A stretch of 64,000 bases of DNA from Serratia symbiotica str. 'Cinara cedri' (GCA_000238975.1 CP002295.1:1698766-1762765), one strand, 5' to 3'. Positions 1 through 15,213 are shown, numbered from the stretch's first letter. The notes: a model not told the origin generated them from the letters alone. A program made the numbers and translations.

Positions 1-854
1 CTACATATTACCCAAAATAGCGATATTCAAATATAAAATATAAACATTTTCTCTATTATTACGGTAGAAAAAAGAATACAACTAGCTAAGTGTAGCAATA
101 AAATATGTTTAAAATTTATAAATATTTAATATAGTTTAATAAAACAAATCATAATCTATCTAGTTTATACCATATAGATTTTTCTAAAAAGAAAAATTAT
201 CAAAAATTACTCAGTGACCTTAAAGTGCACTAACTATAAAATATTATACAGCTTATTCTATATTAACTAGTAAATTTATCTTTTTACCTAATGCTAAAAA
301 ATACTATAAATATTATACTTTCAGTTATACAATCAAGACAAAAGAAAATTATCTTAATTATCTATATGAAAATTACATAGAATATTGATATCTAATCATT
401 TCATATACGTAAAAATAATTTCTTATAATTAAAAATTAATCATTCTTTAACAATAAGTAATTAATCTTAGTACTTAACTAGTAATTATATTACTTGCAAA
501 TACTTATATATACTTATAATAAACTTAATATTTCTTCAAATCTGTAGATATAAAAATAATATAAATCATCTGTAGATATGAAAATAATATAAATTATAAA
601 TACATCATTAACTATTAGAAATATCTTTTTATCTTACACTAATTTTACATACTTATAAAATATCTACTACATATCAAAAACATAAATCAAGATCTTTATA
701 TAAAGATAAATATTTAAGTATTCAGTTACTATGGTAATAGTTAATTACTACTATACTTAATTTAGAGCATCAATGCCAGATTGTTTACTCAATAACTAAT
801 GTTATTAAGAAAGACATTCCTGTTCTCTATTATTACAACACATGCATGATTAAA
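1..854. other. AT-rich non-coding stretch downstream of valS
   Basis: No reading frame, RNA or recognisable gene remnant is visible. The only structure I see is an imperfect tandem duplication of a 28-bp unit at 541-596. No hairpin with a T-run that would clearly terminate valS transcription was found. Confidence 0.6.
541..596. repeat. Tandem duplication, 2 x 28 bp
   Basis: Two adjacent copies (541-568 and 569-596) both start with TCTGTAGATAT and differ at two positions or so. It lies in non-coding DNA. It looks like a recent slippage or duplication product, and no function is suggested. Confidence 0.7.
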
Positions 855-3746
855 TTATATAGCACTAATAGCTATATACTGATCTTGTAGCTTGACTTTA
901 CTTTCTTTGCAAAAGGCTAGACGATTACGCTCCTTAGCAACTAATACTTCCGGCGCATGTGATATAAAACCTGCAGTAGCTAATCTTTCTTCAATAGAAA
1001 TAATTTCTGAACTTAACTTACTTATTTCTTTTGCAATACGAGCAAGCTCCGCATCTTTTTTAATAAAACCAATCATTGGAATTAGCAGTTCTGCGCCATC
1101 TATTAAATGAGTGATCGACAACGGCCCTTTTTCACCAGCTGGTAGTAGAGTAATAGAATCTAGGAATGTTAAATGCATAATAAAGATCTGATTTTGCTGT
1201 ATACGCCGCTCGGCTACAATAGAGGCATTACGTAATAATAATGTTAACTGTTTTCTTGATGGGATGTTCATTTTAAGACGTATATTACGTACTGCAATAA
1301 TAACCTGCTTTATCCATTCCATATCCTGTAGTGACTGTATATCTTCTAGCAAGACATTATATTCTGGGAATGATTGCAGCATAATACTGCTATTTTTATC
1401 AAAATCTAAGGAGTTCTTAATTAATGGTCTTACACGTTGCCAAATAGTTTCGGTAATAAATGGTATGATAGGGTGCGCTAAGCGCAGTAAGGCTTCAAAT
1501 ACACTAATTAATGTGTGGCAAGTTCCATGGCGCTCTACTTCGCTTCCATTACTAATTACCATTTTAGTTGACTCTAAGTACCAGTCACAAAACTGATTCC
1601 AGGTAAAATCATAAAGGATGTTAGTTGCTAAATCGAAACGGTACGTATCTAGCGCTTCTCGGTAAGACTTCACTGTACGATTAAATACAGCAATAATCCA
1701 ACGATCTGCAAGCGATAATAATTTCTGACCTTTATTGAAATCATGATGATACTGTTTAGTATTAATCAGTACAAAACGACTAGCGTTCCATAGTTTATTA
1801 CAAAAATTACGATACCCGGCTAAGCGCTTCATATCCCAATTAATATCACGACCCGTAGAGGCTAGCGATGCTAAAGTAAATCGCAAGGCATCTGTACCAT
1901 ATGGCTCGATACCATTTGGGAACTGTTCCTCAGTATACTTACGAATCTTCTCTGCTAAATGCGGCTGCATCATGTTACGCGTACGTTTAACCAGCAGATC
2001 TTTCAATGAAATACCATCTATTATATCTAAGGGATCAATAACATTGCCCTTCGACTTAGACATCTTTTGACCTTCATTATCACGAATTAGGCCGGTTATA
2101 TAAACAGTATTAAATGGCACCTGAGGCTTACCATTTTTATCTTTGATAAAGTGCATAGTCAGCATCACCATGCGTGCAATCCAAAAAAAAGTAATATCAA
2201 AACCACTAATCACTACGCTAGTTGGATGGAAGGTTTTTAATGCATTAGTATACTTCGGCCAACCTAAAGTTGAGAACGTCCATAAACCAGAAGAAAACCA
2301 AGTATCTAGTACATCTTCGTCCTGAGTCAACACTATGCTCATAGATAGATTATACTTATAGCGTACCTCTTCTTCATTATATCCTACATAAACTTTACCT
2401 TTTGCATCATACCAAGCTGGAATGCGGTGACCCCACCACAGCTGACGTGAAATACACCAATCTTGAATATTATTCATCCAATGCAAATACATGTTTTTAT
2501 ACTGTTTCGGCACAAACTGAATATCACCTCTTTCGACGGCTTCTATTGCTATCTTAGCAAGAGGTGCTGTACGTACATACCACTGATCAGTTAGCATCGG
2601 CTCAATTACTACACCACTGCGATCACCATAAGATACCGTTAGATAGTGTGATTTTACCTCATCCAGTAGACCTAGCTTTTCAAAATCTGCTACCACTAAT
2701 TCACGCGCAGTAAAACGCTCTATACCATGATATTTAGTTGGTATATTTTTACTGTATTCAGTACATAACTCTCCTGAAATATTAAATACTTCTGCTTCTT
2801 GACGTATTGTACCGTCAATAGTAAAAATATTAATCATTGGTAGATCATGACGTTTAGCGATTTTATAATCATTAAAATCATGTGCTGGTGTCACCTTTAG
2901 GCACCCTGTACCTTTTTTAATATCAACATACTCATCGCCAATAATATGAATACGACGACCTAATATAGGTAAAATAATTTCTTTACCAATTAAATCTCTA
3001 TAACGTATATCCGATGGGTTAATAGCCACACCAGTATCGCCAAACATCGTTTCTGGACGAGTAGTGGCTACTACTATATAATTTTTTCCTTGAGCCGTTT
3101 TAATACCATTAGCAAGAGGATAACGTAAATACCACATAAATCCTTTTAAATCGCGACTCTCTACTTCTAAATCCGATATTGCGGTACGTAATTCTGGATC
3201 CCAGTTTACTAATCGCTTACCTCGATAAATTAAATTTTCTTGATACAATCGCACAAATACTTCACGCACTGCATGCGACATACCCTCATCCATGGTAAAA
3301 CGTTCACGTTGCCAGTCTATTGAATTCCCTAAGCGCCGCATCTGACAATTAATATTGTCACCAGATATAGACTTCCACTGCCATATTTTTTTTATGAAAG
3401 CAGAACGGCCATAATCATGACGCGTCTTACCTTCCTCTGCAGCAATTTTACGCTCTATTACCATCTGAGTGGCAATACCAGCATGATCAGTACCTACTTG
3501 CCATAAGGTATTTTTACCCTGCATACGCTGATAACGAATCAACGTATCCATAAGGGTCTGCTGGAAAGCGTGGCCCATATGTAAACTACCTGTTACGTTC
3601 GGCGGAGGTATCATAATACAAAAACTTTCTTGGCTAATATCACCATTAGGTATAAAGTAACCTTGCTGCTCCCAATGAGCATATAATTTCTGTTCAATAT
3701 CTCTTGGGTTATATACCGCATCAAACTGACTATTTGTATTTTCCAT
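855..3746 (-). CDS. valS: Valyl-tRNA synthetase
   Basis: Charges tRNA-Val with valine in the cytoplasm (class Ia aminoacyl-tRNA synthetase, with post-transfer editing). The Rossmann-fold signature [11 protein letters not shown] lies near residues 49-59 and the KMSKS loop (MSKSKGNV) near 561-568. The C-terminal part ([11 protein letters not shown]... ) is the tRNA-binding coiled-coil arm typical of ValS. I place the start at the ATG at 3746 (963 aa), because similarity to enteric ValS begins shortly after it ([11 protein letters not shown]). An in-frame TTG at 3767 overlapping the holC stop would add seven residues and cannot be excluded. The gene follows holC directly, as in E. coli, so the two are probably cotranscribed. 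Length is close to the 951 aa of E. coli and both signature motifs are intact, so I infer a functional essential enzyme. Confidence 0.97.
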   Translation of the reverse strand: MENTNSQFDAVYNPRDIEQKLYAHWEQQGYFIPNGDISQESFCIMIPPPNVTGSLHMGHAFQQTLMDTLIRYQRMQGKNTLWQVGTDHAGIATQMVIERKIAAEEGKTRHDYGRSAFIKKIWQWKSISGDNINCQMRRLGNSIDWQRERFTMDEGMSHAVREVFVRLYQENLIYRGKRLVNWDPELRTAISDLEVESRDLKGFMWYLRYPLANGIKTAQGKNYIVVATTRPETMFGDTGVAINPSDIRYRDLIGKEIILPILGRRIHIIGDEYVDIKKGTGCLKVTPAHDFNDYKIAKRHDLPMINIFTIDGTIRQEAEVFNISGELCTEYSKNIPTKYHGIERFTARELVVADFEKLGLLDEVKSHYLTVSYGDRSGVVIEPMLTDQWYVRTAPLAKIAIEAVERGDIQFVPKQYKNMYLHWMNNIQDWCISRQLWWGHRIPAWYDAKGKVYVGYNEEEVRYKYNLSMSIVLTQDEDVLDTWFSSGLWTFSTLGWPKYTNALKTFHPTSVVISGFDITFFWIARMVMLTMHFIKDKNGKPQVPFNTVYITGLIRDNEGQKMSKSKGNVIDPLDIIDGISLKDLLVKRTRNMMQPHLAEKIRKYTEEQFPNGIEPYGTDALRFTLASLASTGRDINWDMKRLAGYRNFCNKLWNASRFVLINTKQYHHDFNKGQKLLSLADRWIIAVFNRTVKSYREALDTYRFDLATNILYDFTWNQFCDWYLESTKMVISNGSEVERHGTCHTLISVFEALLRLAHPIIPFITETIWQRVRPLIKNSLDFDKNSSIMLQSFPEYNVLLEDIQSLQDMEWIKQVIIAVRNIRLKMNIPSRKQLTLLLRNASIVAERRIQQNQIFIMHLTFLDSITLLPAGEKGPLSITHLIDGAELLIPMIGFIKKDAELARIAKEISKLSSEIISIEERLATAGFISHAPEVLVAKERNRLAFCKESKVKLQDQYIAISAI

Positions 3747-3763
3747 TTTGTTTATATCAATGC

Positions 3764-4216
3764 TCAATAAGCAGGCGGCGTAGCTGTAGTTAAATGGAAA
3801 CCAACACTACGATAAGCTTTATAACGGATGCGCGCTAACTGCTTTAAGTTGTTTTCATAAGGAACAAAGTCTATTACTTGATGATAAGCGATAGCAAAAT
3901 CTGCAAACTGTAACTGTAAAGCAATAAGAAGATCGCGTGGAGTATTACTACGTTTACCAGGCCAACATAGCTCCACTGGAGCGCCTAAATTTGGCCCTTC
4001 ACCAACTAAATTATGCGGTATAAATGCATGCGGTTCACGATACCATAGAGCTTCGTCTAGACGCTGGGCTTGCTCTTGACTATCACAGGCAATCAACAAC
4101 CTTTTGCCAGAGCGCCAATGTTCAGCAGAAATGATGCAGGCTACTGCTTCATGCGCACTAAGTACTCCAGACGCTCGGTTATGTTCGAGCAAATAGAACG
4201 TCGCTTGTTTCATCAT
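3764..4216 (-). CDS. holC: DNA polymerase III subunit chi
   Basis: Accessory subunit of the replicative polymerase clamp-loader complex. In E. coli, chi binds SSB and, through psi (HolD), the tau/gamma loader. The 150-aa product matches the E. coli 147-aa protein along its length: ATFYLL at the N-terminus, [12 protein letters not shown], then [26 protein letters not shown] and [12 protein letters not shown]. Two ATG codons open the frame (4216 and 4213), and family alignment cannot separate them. It sits between pepA and valS, as in enterics, and its TGA stop at 3766-3764 abuts valS. Retention of this accessory clamp-loader subunit in so eroded a genome is worth noting, since strongly reduced symbionts often lose it. 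I could not check for holD in this window. Confidence 0.95.
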   Translation of the reverse strand: MMKQATFYLLEHNRASGVLSAHEAVACIISAEHWRSGKRLLIACDSQEQAQRLDEALWYREPHAFIPHNLVGEGPNLGAPVELCWPGKRSNTPRDLLIALQLQFADFAIAYHQVIDFVPYENNLKQLARIRYKAYRSVGFHLTTATPPAY

Positions 4217-4442
4217 CTAATTCACCGCTACAAATAAACATAAAACATAACCTCTCAGTCACATTTTCTTAGAGTACAAAATAGAACGATCTATCCCTAT
4301 CCTACTGGATTTATCCCTATACTACTGTTCTCTCTATACTACTGCTAGATAGGTTTTAACTAGCTGTAAAACTACGAGTGCCTAGCATGAATCTATGTAG
4401 ATGCAGATAATAATGTTATGACTTAAAATATAAAAGAAGTTT
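4217..4442. other. pepA-holC spacer with 16-bp direct repeats
   Basis: The spacer between pepA and holC holds two near-identical 16-bp units, TATCCCTATCCTACTG at 4292-4307 and the same with one change at 4312-4327. An 11-bp partial third copy follows at 4334-4344. No gene is visible and no clear promoter was identified. Confidence 0.6.
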
Positions 4443-5951
4443 TCAATCATCACTATCTATCCCAGCTCTGTTTAATAAAAATTGAGACAGCAAAGCTACT
4501 GGCCGGCCTGTAGCCCCTTTGATCTTACTAGAGCACCAGGCAGTACCAGCGATATCTAGGTGAGCCCAAGGTTTGCAAGTAAAGCGCGACAAAAAACATG
4601 CTGCAGTAATAGCACCGCCTGGACGACCACCAACATTAGCTATATCAGCAAAGTTAGATTCCAGCTGCTCATAATACTCATCAAGCATCGGTAACCGCCA
4701 AGCGCGATCGCCAGCCTGTGCAGCTGCTGTAAGTAAATCATCAGCTAACTGGTTGTTATTAGACATCAAACCAGTGACATGGTGACCTAATGCGATCACG
4801 CAAGCGCCAGTCAAAGTTGCAATATCGATTACTAATTCGGGATGAAAACGCTCAATATAAGTTAAAGTGTCGCATAGCACCAAACGACCTTCAGCATCAG
4901 TATTAAGCACCTCTACAGTCTGACCAGACATGGTCTTTAGTATATCTCCAGGACGATAAGAGTTAGCACTTGGCATATTTTCACAACCAGCCAGTACGCC
5001 AACGATATTTAATGGCAGATTTAATTTTGCAACCACATACATTAAACCATAGACAGTAGCAGCACCGCACATATCATATTTCATCTCTTCCATACGTTCA
5101 GCGGGTTTAATAGAAATACCACCGGAATCAAAAGTTAACCCTTTACCCACGAATACTAACGGCTTTGTATCTAAGTCAGGGTGCCCCTTATACTCAATGA
5201 CTGACATTAATGATTCATTTTGAGAACCTGCTCCTACTGCAAGATAAGCATTCATCCCTAACTCTTTCATTTGCTGTTCGTCGATAATACTAGTAGTAAT
5301 ACGCGCACTGAAAGTATCTGCTAATTGACGAGCATGTAAGGCAAGGTAACTTGCATTACATATATTAGGCGGCATATTACTAAGATCTTTAGCTACCTTA
5401 ATGCCAGCAGCTACTGCTAATCCATGCTGAATAGCACGTTCACCACTAATTAGCGCACTAGAAGTTTGTGCATTAAACACTATCTTACGTAATGGATGAC
5501 TAATCCCTGCTTTATTGCTCTTTAGCTGATCAAATATATAAATAGTTTCTTTTGCAGTTTCTACTGCCTGACGCACATTCCAGTAAGTATTACGATTTTT
5601 TACATGTAACTCAGTAAGAAAACAAACAGCTTCTATTGAGCCAGTATCATTAAGTGTATTTATAGTTTTCTGGATCACTTGTTTATACTGACGCTCACCA
5701 AGCTCGCACTCTTTACCGCAGCCAATCAACAATATACGCTCAGATAAAATATTAGGCACATGATGCAATAGTAATGCTTGTCCAACTTTACCCTCTAATG
5801 CTCCACGGCGCAATAAAGCGCTAATATAACCATCACTTATTTTATCGAGTTGCTCTGCAATAATGGATAAGCGACGTGGTTCAAAAACACCTACGACAAT
5901 ACATGCGTTACATTGTTCCTCTGGACTACCGATTTTTATACTAAAATCCAT
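4443..5951 (-). CDS. pepA: Leucyl aminopeptidase A
   Basis: Cytoplasmic M17-family metallopeptidase that removes N-terminal residues from peptides. In E. coli it is also a DNA-binding architectural factor for XerCD recombination at cer and a regulator of carAB. The 502-aa product is collinear with the 503-aa E. coli protein. The catalytic C-terminal half carries [19 protein letters not shown] and the family signature NTDAEGRL, which supply the two-metal ligands and catalytic residues. The N-terminal domain ([20 protein letters not shown]) is also present. A textbook Shine-Dalgarno, AGGAG, lies about 6 nt before the ATG at 5951. The gene is transcribed divergently from lptF, as in enterics, with 280 bp between them. 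Nothing looks broken. Whether it keeps the DNA-binding role is unknown. Confidence 0.97.
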   Translation of the reverse strand: MDFSIKIGSPEEQCNACIVVGVFEPRRLSIIAEQLDKISDGYISALLRRGALEGKVGQALLLHHVPNILSERILLIGCGKECELGERQYKQVIQKTINTLNDTGSIEAVCFLTELHVKNRNTYWNVRQAVETAKETIYIFDQLKSNKAGISHPLRKIVFNAQTSSALISGERAIQHGLAVAAGIKVAKDLSNMPPNICNASYLALHARQLADTFSARITTSIIDEQQMKELGMNAYLAVGAGSQNESLMSVIEYKGHPDLDTKPLVFVGKGLTFDSGGISIKPAERMEEMKYDMCGAATVYGLMYVVAKLNLPLNIVGVLAGCENMPSANSYRPGDILKTMSGQTVEVLNTDAEGRLVLCDTLTYIERFHPELVIDIATLTGACVIALGHHVTGLMSNNNQLADDLLTAAAQAGDRAWRLPMLDEYYEQLESNFADIANVGGRPGGAITAACFLSRFTCKPWAHLDIAGTAWCSSKIKGATGRPVALLSQFLLNRAGIDSDD

Positions 5952-6231
5952 GTACTCTCCTAAACCTTAAAGAAAAAACTACGGAATAATCTCATAAAGA
6001 TCTCAAATTATTTATATAAACTATTACTAAATAATATTAACTACTTTATTATTTTAACAAATACTAAACTAAGCCTATCTCTAAATAAGCTTTTATAGGA
6101 CACTCAAACAGCTTAATGTTATCATACTATTTTAACTGTGAAAGGTTAGCCTTTGTAATGAGAATAAATAGCCACTTAATGAAGCTATCGATTTCCCGAC
6201 AAAAAGACAGGTTTTCACAGGCATAATAACA

Positions 6232-7326
6232 GTGATTATTATAAGATATCTGGTTCGGGAAACACTAAAAAAACAAATAGCTATTCTTCTTATCTTGCTT
6301 TTAATCTTCTTTTGTCAGAATTTAGTTAGAGCGCTAGGTGATGTAGTAGATGGCGATATTCCAATAAACTTAGTAATTTTTTTGTTACTACTAGGTGTAC
6401 CAAAAATGGTACAACTAATTCTTCCTTTAAGCCTATTTCTCAGCCTATTAATAACATTCGGACGATTTTATATTGATAGGGAAATCACTGTTATGCATGC
6501 TTGTGGGTTAGGAAATAGTACTTTGATTATTGCTACAATGATACTTGCATCATTAACTTCTACAGTGGCTGCGGTAAATACTTTCTGGGCTAATCCTATA
6601 ACTTCTAGTTATCAGGATATAGTAATCAACGAAGCAAAGGCTAATTTTAGCATGGCTGGATTAGTAGAAGGAAAATTCAAACCATTACTTGATGGAAATA
6701 CAGTCTTATTCATCGGTAATGTAGAAAATAACATTTTAAATAATATTTTTTTAGCACAGCTTAGGACCAAAGATATACCACACTCTTTCATAGTAATAGC
6801 GGAGCACTGTAACATAAACCTACAAAAAGATGGTTCGCAGGCAGTCACACTTAATAAAGGCACCCGCCTTGAGGGAACTGCACTTTTACACGATTTCCGC
6901 ATTACTGATTTCATTGATTATCAGACAGTTATTCCACATCGTGAGGTAGCAACAAATAAAACTCATCCTGAGCAGATGTCAATAAACACTCTATGGCATT
7001 CTACCAACATAGATGCACGGACTGAATTTCACTGGCGCCTAACTCTATTAGTGTCTGTAGTGTTAATGGCGCTATTAGTCGTACCATTAAGCGTGGTAAA
7101 CCCAAGGCAAGGCCGCGCACTAAGCATGTTGCCAGCTATTATACTTTATTTAATTTTCTTCCTATTACAAACTGCGCTACGCTTTAATGCTAGCAAGGGC
7201 GCGCTAGATCCAATTATCTGGCTATGGGGAGTAAATGCTATCTATTTTTCTATAGCGCTAGTGCTCAATATATGGGACACCGTACTAATACGTAAGTTTC
7301 GTGCGTATCTAAAAGGAGTAGCATGA
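6232..7326 (+). CDS. lptF: LPS export ABC transporter permease LptF
   Basis: One of the two inner-membrane permease subunits of the LptB2FG complex, which extracts lipopolysaccharide from the inner membrane and pushes it onto the LptC-LptA bridge. The 364-aa product has the family layout: three N-terminal membrane segments, a periplasmic beta-jellyroll (about residues 125-265) and three C-terminal membrane segments, with VVPLSVVNPRQGR near the fifth. I take the GTG at 6232 as start, since the protein opens MIIIRYLVRET like the E. coli homologue (366 aa). The Shine-Dalgarno is weak. Its stop overlaps the lptG start in ATGA, indicating translational coupling. Retention implies that an LPS-bearing outer membrane is still made. 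Confidence 0.96.
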   Translation: MIIIRYLVRETLKKQIAILLILLLIFFCQNLVRALGDVVDGDIPINLVIFLLLLGVPKMVQLILPLSLFLSLLITFGRFYIDREITVMHACGLGNSTLIIATMILASLTSTVAAVNTFWANPITSSYQDIVINEAKANFSMAGLVEGKFKPLLDGNTVLFIGNVENNILNNIFLAQLRTKDIPHSFIVIAEHCNINLQKDGSQAVTLNKGTRLEGTALLHDFRITDFIDYQTVIPHREVATNKTHPEQMSINTLWHSTNIDARTEFHWRLTLLVSVVLMALLVVPLSVVNPRQGRALSMLPAIILYLIFFLLQTALRFNASKGALDPIIWLWGVNAIYFSIALVLNIWDTVLIRKFRAYLKGVA

Positions 7327-8396
7327 TATTTAGTATATTGGATAGATATATAGATAAAATGATCTTTAATGCTATCATTATGACATTATTCATACTAGTC
7401 TCACTCTCTAGTATTATTAAGTTTGTTGATCAATTGCGCAAAGTAGGACAGGGGGCCTATACGGTACTTGATGCGGTAATCTTTACTATTCTAAGTGCAA
7501 TGAAAGATATTGAGATCTTTTTCCCAATGGCAGCTCTTCTTGGCACACTATTAGGCCTAGGTCAATTAGCAACACGCGGTGAACTAATAGTAATGCAAGC
7601 TTCTGGTTTTACTCGTATGCAAATTGCTAGTTCAGTAATAAAAATATCTATTCCACTACTCTTGCTAACTATAGCAATTAGTGAATGGTTAGCGCCAGTA
7701 GGACAGCAAATAGCACTTGACTATAGAGCACAGCAGATGCACGGTGGATCGTTGTTGTCTACTACTCATGGTGTATGGGCAAAAGACAATAATGATTTTA
7801 TCTATATTGAACGAATTTACAATAAAAAAGAGCTTTCTGGAATAAATATCTATCACTTAAACAACCAACATAAATTAATAACCATAATCTATGCTGCTAC
7901 TGCACACTTTAAAGACAGTGTATGGAATCTTTCAAAAGTTGATACCATTAATTTACTTAACGAACAACAAATTACTAGAACTCAAACACTAACTAGTCCA
8001 TGGACTACTAATTTAACTCCGGAAATATTATCCATTATAGCTCTAGATCCTAACTCTCTTTCTATTAGAGAACTGCGCAATTATATACAGTACCTAAAGC
8101 AAAGTGGCCAGATAGCTAATCACTATCAACTCAATATGTGGAATAAAATTTTCTTGCCATTTGTAGTTACAGTGATGATGTTAATGGCGCTATCATTTAT
8201 TTTTGGTCCACTTTGTAATGTAAAAATGGGTATTCGTATAGCTATTGGTATTATCTTTGGTTTCTTTTTCTATGTATTAGACAAGATATTTGGCCAATGT
8301 AGTTTAGTGTACAATATATCACCGATATTAGGTGCGCTACTACCTAGTATTATATTCCTGCTAATTAGCATATATATGCTTCTGCTACGTAATTAG
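7323..8396 (+). CDS. lptG: LPS export ABC transporter permease LptG
   Basis: Partner permease of LptF in the LptB2FG lipopolysaccharide exporter of the inner membrane. The 357-aa product is collinear with E. coli LptG (360 aa): LDRYI at the N-terminus, FFPMAALLGTLLGLGQLA across membrane segment 2, the coupling-helix region ELIVMQASGFTRMQ, a periplasmic domain, and MMLMALSFIFGPL then FGFFFYVLDKIFG in the C-terminal membrane segments. Its ATG overlaps the lptF stop by four bases. The family is clear and no lesion is visible. It is the last gene of the operon, and I see no terminator hairpin behind it. Confidence 0.96.
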   Translation: MIFSILDRYIDKMIFNAIIMTLFILVSLSSIIKFVDQLRKVGQGAYTVLDAVIFTILSAMKDIEIFFPMAALLGTLLGLGQLATRGELIVMQASGFTRMQIASSVIKISIPLLLLTIAISEWLAPVGQQIALDYRAQQMHGGSLLSTTHGVWAKDNNDFIYIERIYNKKELSGINIYHLNNQHKLITIIYAATAHFKDSVWNLSKVDTINLLNEQQITRTQTLTSPWTTNLTPEILSIIALDPNSLSIRELRNYIQYLKQSGQIANHYQLNMWNKIFLPFVVTVMMLMALSFIFGPLCNVKMGIRIAIGIIFGFFFYVLDKIFGQCSLVYNISPILGALLPSIIFLLISIYMLLLRN

Positions 8397-8712
8397 GGTG
8401 GCTATAGTAAAAGATAAAATATATGGTAATTATCGATGCTCTTACTTATGATATACTATCATACATATAAATAATAGTAAGAAATCAAATAATCCTAATA
8501 ATGATAAATAATAATCCGTTACAGACCATGATGTTATGAATAGTGAATATCAAGTAAAAATATACAGCTTCAAGTACTATGATAGCTTAACGCTTAATAC
8601 TTAATATATATAATCATCTATTAATAACACGGCTCATTACTAATCATAAAGAAGCTTCAGAAGAAGCTTATAGTAAACCATTCTAATTTTTCACTTATAT
8701 AGCGGATAAATA
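8397..8712. other. Non-coding stretch between lptG and the tRNA-Leu promoter
   Basis: About 0.3 kb of AT-rich DNA without a recognisable gene or strong hairpin. It separates the lptFG operon from the promoter of the tRNA gene. Confidence 0.6.
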
Positions 8713-8741
8713 TTGCAGGTATATCGTATATATACTATAAT
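8713..8741 (+). promoter_or_regulatory. Sigma-70 promoter for tRNA-Leu(CAA)
   Basis: A -35 hexamer TTGCAG (8713-8718) and a perfect -10 hexamer TATAAT (8736-8741) are separated by 17 bp, the optimal spacing. Transcription would start near 8748, giving a leader of about 45 nt before the tRNA. That leader contains an 8-bp perfect hairpin (8760-8767 with 8772-8779) just before the mature 5' end. Confidence 0.65.
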
Positions 8742-8792
8742 ATACTGTTCATTAAAAGCTTAGCCACTAAGGTGGCTAAATAGTACGTTAGT

Positions 8793-8877
8793 GCCGAAGT
8801 GGCGAAATAGGTAGACGCAGTTGATTCAAAATCAACCGTATAAATACGTGCCGGTTCGAGTCCGGCCTTCGGCACCA
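8793..8877 (+). tRNA. leuX: tRNA-Leu, anticodon CAA
   Basis: A full cloverleaf with an extra (type II) variable arm. The acceptor stem GCCGAAG pairs with CTTCGGC, the discriminator is A, and CCA is encoded. The anticodon stem GTTGA/TCAAC encloses the loop TTCAAAA, so the anticodon is CAA, which reads UUG. The T loop is GGTTCGAGTCC. It is nearly identical to E. coli leuX, whose gene also lies near lptG. UUG is one of the two leucine codons favoured by AT-rich genomes, so this tRNA is probably important here. Confidence 0.97.
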
Positions 8878-10452
8878 TAATCATATAAAGATAATTATAC
8901 TAACACTTATTTATTACATACTTAATATTCATGATTTATTTATCATTGTAATAAATTAAATATAGTTATTATACATTTTTGTTTTTTAGTAAAAAAATAA
9001 AATCGATAATTAGATCATTACAAAATATATAATCCCAATAATAACATTATTACATATACTTCTCAACAACTAGCTCTTTTCTATATACTCAGTTAATACA
9101 CTAGCGTTAGTTAACTAATTTAAAAGTATTTAATAATTACTTGGAGTATGCAGTGTAAGTAACTTGGAGTATGCAGTGTAAGTAATTTACTAATAAATAA
9201 TTAAAGTTATGATAAATTATCAAGAATACACACCTATGAGGTTATAATTACATTCTAAATACCAAATAATTTTTTCCAAGATAGTATCTCTCTACTATAT
9301 TTAGTATCTGCTAAACTATAAATACATACCTAGTAGGACTATCTATATATTACATTTGCGCTTTATATAAACATAATATAATAAATTTTTATTGTTTTTA
9401 TAAAACTATTTAGCAATATTATGATACTCTATAACCTAGTAATATTACTTATACATGAAATAACTTTTTCATAGATTATATAAATTACATAAATTATATA
9501 AGATGAATATTTGTATATAGATGACCATATCAATATTAATTTTAACCAATCATCCAATAATTTATTCAATTAAAATTGAGATACGTTACGTATTATTTAT
9601 TATGCCGTAATACTATATTAATCATCTGTAATAGCAGCTATAGCTACTATATTATAGTACATTACTTTAATGTTTATCTAAAACATTCTCAATAGAAAAT
9701 ATTAATAAAATACGTGATCTCAAATATCAGATAATTATCTGATACTCTTAGTACTGAAAAACTTATCAGTGATATTATAACTTATTATATTTAATAGATA
9801 CTATATTTTACAAATAGGTAAATATATATGTTGTAAATAAAGATACATGTAACATATAGAGAAAATATCTATTAATCTAATTAATATAGTGACTATCTCA
9901 ATAAATGAGACCTATTACCAAATAAGTAACATATAATTTATGTATTATTAAATTATTTACAATATTATTCCTGCGTAATTACTTCCACTGATTGATACCT
10001 ATAACTCATGATATCATTAATAATTATAAAAAGACTTTAGTAATTATATTAATAATACATCTCAATAAAATTGAGTGTCTTAAGTAATAATTTACTTTTT
10101 AATAAATTATTAAAAATATATAATAATATACATTGCTTAATTATTACTTAATGTATACATTAAGATATCTAGTCTATCATATTTTATACAAAAAATATGA
10201 TACAAGAAAAAATAAAATATGTATTTTAAGTATATTCATATACATATCAATAAAATATTAGTTACTACAATATATACACTATATTCAATTACATATAATT
10301 CTATACTATTGCTTTTTATAATAAATTCTCTTTTTTTATTAAAATTTGTACTCTAATTAAAACATAGCATAAATATTACATTGACCCAACAAACTACACA
10401 TCGCTCTAAAATAGGCGCTAAGTTAGCGGTACAGTATTATGATAATAGCATA
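8878..10452. other. 1.6-kb AT-rich non-coding stretch (synteny breakpoint)
   Basis: No gene or convincing remnant is visible. The stretch joins the lptG-leuX segment to the gyrB-dnaA segment, which lie far apart in E. coli, so a rearrangement or large deletion endpoint lies inside it. It contains a perfect 23-bp tandem duplication at 9139-9184. Confidence 0.6.
9139..9184. repeat. Perfect tandem duplication, 2 x 23 bp
   Basis: Two identical adjacent copies (9139-9161 and 9162-9184) contain TTGGAGTATGCAGTGTAAGT. The unit is less AT-rich than its surroundings, so the exact identity suggests a recent duplication. No coding context. Confidence 0.8.
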
Positions 10453-14108
<3,656 letters not shown>

Positions 14109-15209
14109 CTAAAGACGTATTGGCATAATAACATAAATAGCTGCTCGGCTCACCGAGTCTTCAATTTGTACGCTAGAAGCTGAATTAGTTAAAAGTAATC
14201 GTACGTTTTTACACTTTAGAGCACCTAAGACATCAAGTATATAGCTAACATTAAAAGCAATTTCTATCTCTGTGCCTTCATAACTTACATCTAAGACTTC
14301 TTCTGCCTCCTCATGTTCGAGGTTATTAGCAGTTATTTTCAACTGATTGTGACTAAGATATAACCTTACCCCACGAAACTTATCATTTGATAGAATAGCT
14401 ACACGGGCAAATGCCTGCTTCAGCAAATTACAATTCACCTCTAAGATTTTATCAGGACCCGTAGGTAGCACACGACGATAATCTGGAAAACGACCGTCAA
14501 CTAACTTAGAGGTAAAAATTAAATTTTTCACATGAGCACGAATATTGTTGCTACCAATCTGTAACTGCAAAGGATCATCACCACTACCTAACAATCGCGC
14601 TAACTCTATTACACCCTTACGTGGCACAATTACGGAATATGGTGATAATTCTTGACCTATTGGCATTGAGCATATAGCTAGACGATGGCCGTCAGTAGCG
14701 ATAGTCCGTAATTCTGAGCCCTGGGTTTCAAACAACATACCATTTAAGTAATAACGAACATCTTGATGAGCCATGGAAAATTGAGTAGCCTCAAGCAGAC
14801 GCTTTAAAACTACCTGCGACAGAGTAAATTTTACCTCACTATCCCAATAATCTAAGTTCGGGAAATCAGTTGCAGGCAACGTGGATAATGAAAAACGGCT
14901 ACAACCAGAAGAAACTAATATACGCCTCCCCTCTAGTGTTACAGTAATTATTGCATCTTCTGGTAGTCCACGACAAATATCAAAGAATTTACGTGAAGGT
15001 ACAGTTGTTTTTCCAATTTTATAAGGCTGTAACAAGGGGATATGAGCTACCATTTCAATCTCTAAATCCGTACTTGTTAATAATAAAGAGCCTTCTACAA
15101 CCTGTAACAGTAGGTTACCAAGAATTGGCAGAATTAAACGACCACTTAACGGGTTGCTCACCTGTTGTAGCGGTTTCAGTAAATGCTCACGTTCAATAAT
15201 AAATTCCAT
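14109..15209 (-). CDS. dnaN: DNA polymerase III beta sliding clamp
   Basis: Ring-shaped processivity clamp that tethers Pol III and other clamp-binding proteins to DNA. The 366-aa product has exactly the E. coli length and the three clamp-fold domains: N-terminal REHLLKPLQQV and LPILGNLLLQV, central EATQFSMAHQDVRYYLNG with ATDGHRLAICSMPIGQ, and C-terminal DGRFPDYRRVLP, FRGVRLYLSHNQLKI and the terminal YVIMPIRL, which helps form the ligand-binding cleft. It starts 4 nt after the dnaA stop, so the two are cotranscribed and probably translationally coupled. No lesion is visible. Confidence 0.98.
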   Translation of the reverse strand: MEFIIEREHLLKPLQQVSNPLSGRLILPILGNLLLQVVEGSLLLTSTDLEIEMVAHIPLLQPYKIGKTTVPSRKFFDICRGLPEDAIITVTLEGRRILVSSGCSRFSLSTLPATDFPNLDYWDSEVKFTLSQVVLKRLLEATQFSMAHQDVRYYLNGMLFETQGSELRTIATDGHRLAICSMPIGQELSPYSVIVPRKGVIELARLLGSGDDPLQLQIGSNNIRAHVKNLIFTSKLVDGRFPDYRRVLPTGPDKILEVNCNLLKQAFARVAILSNDKFRGVRLYLSHNQLKITANNLEHEEAEEVLDVSYEGTEIEIAFNVSYILDVLGALKCKNVRLLLTNSASSVQIEDSVSRAAIYVIMPIRL

Positions 15210-15213
15210 AATG

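Noticed and set aside
892..2325. Plus-strand frames of 60-110 codons opposite valS
   Set aside because: Antisense shadows. The minus strand encodes a full ValS with signature motifs.
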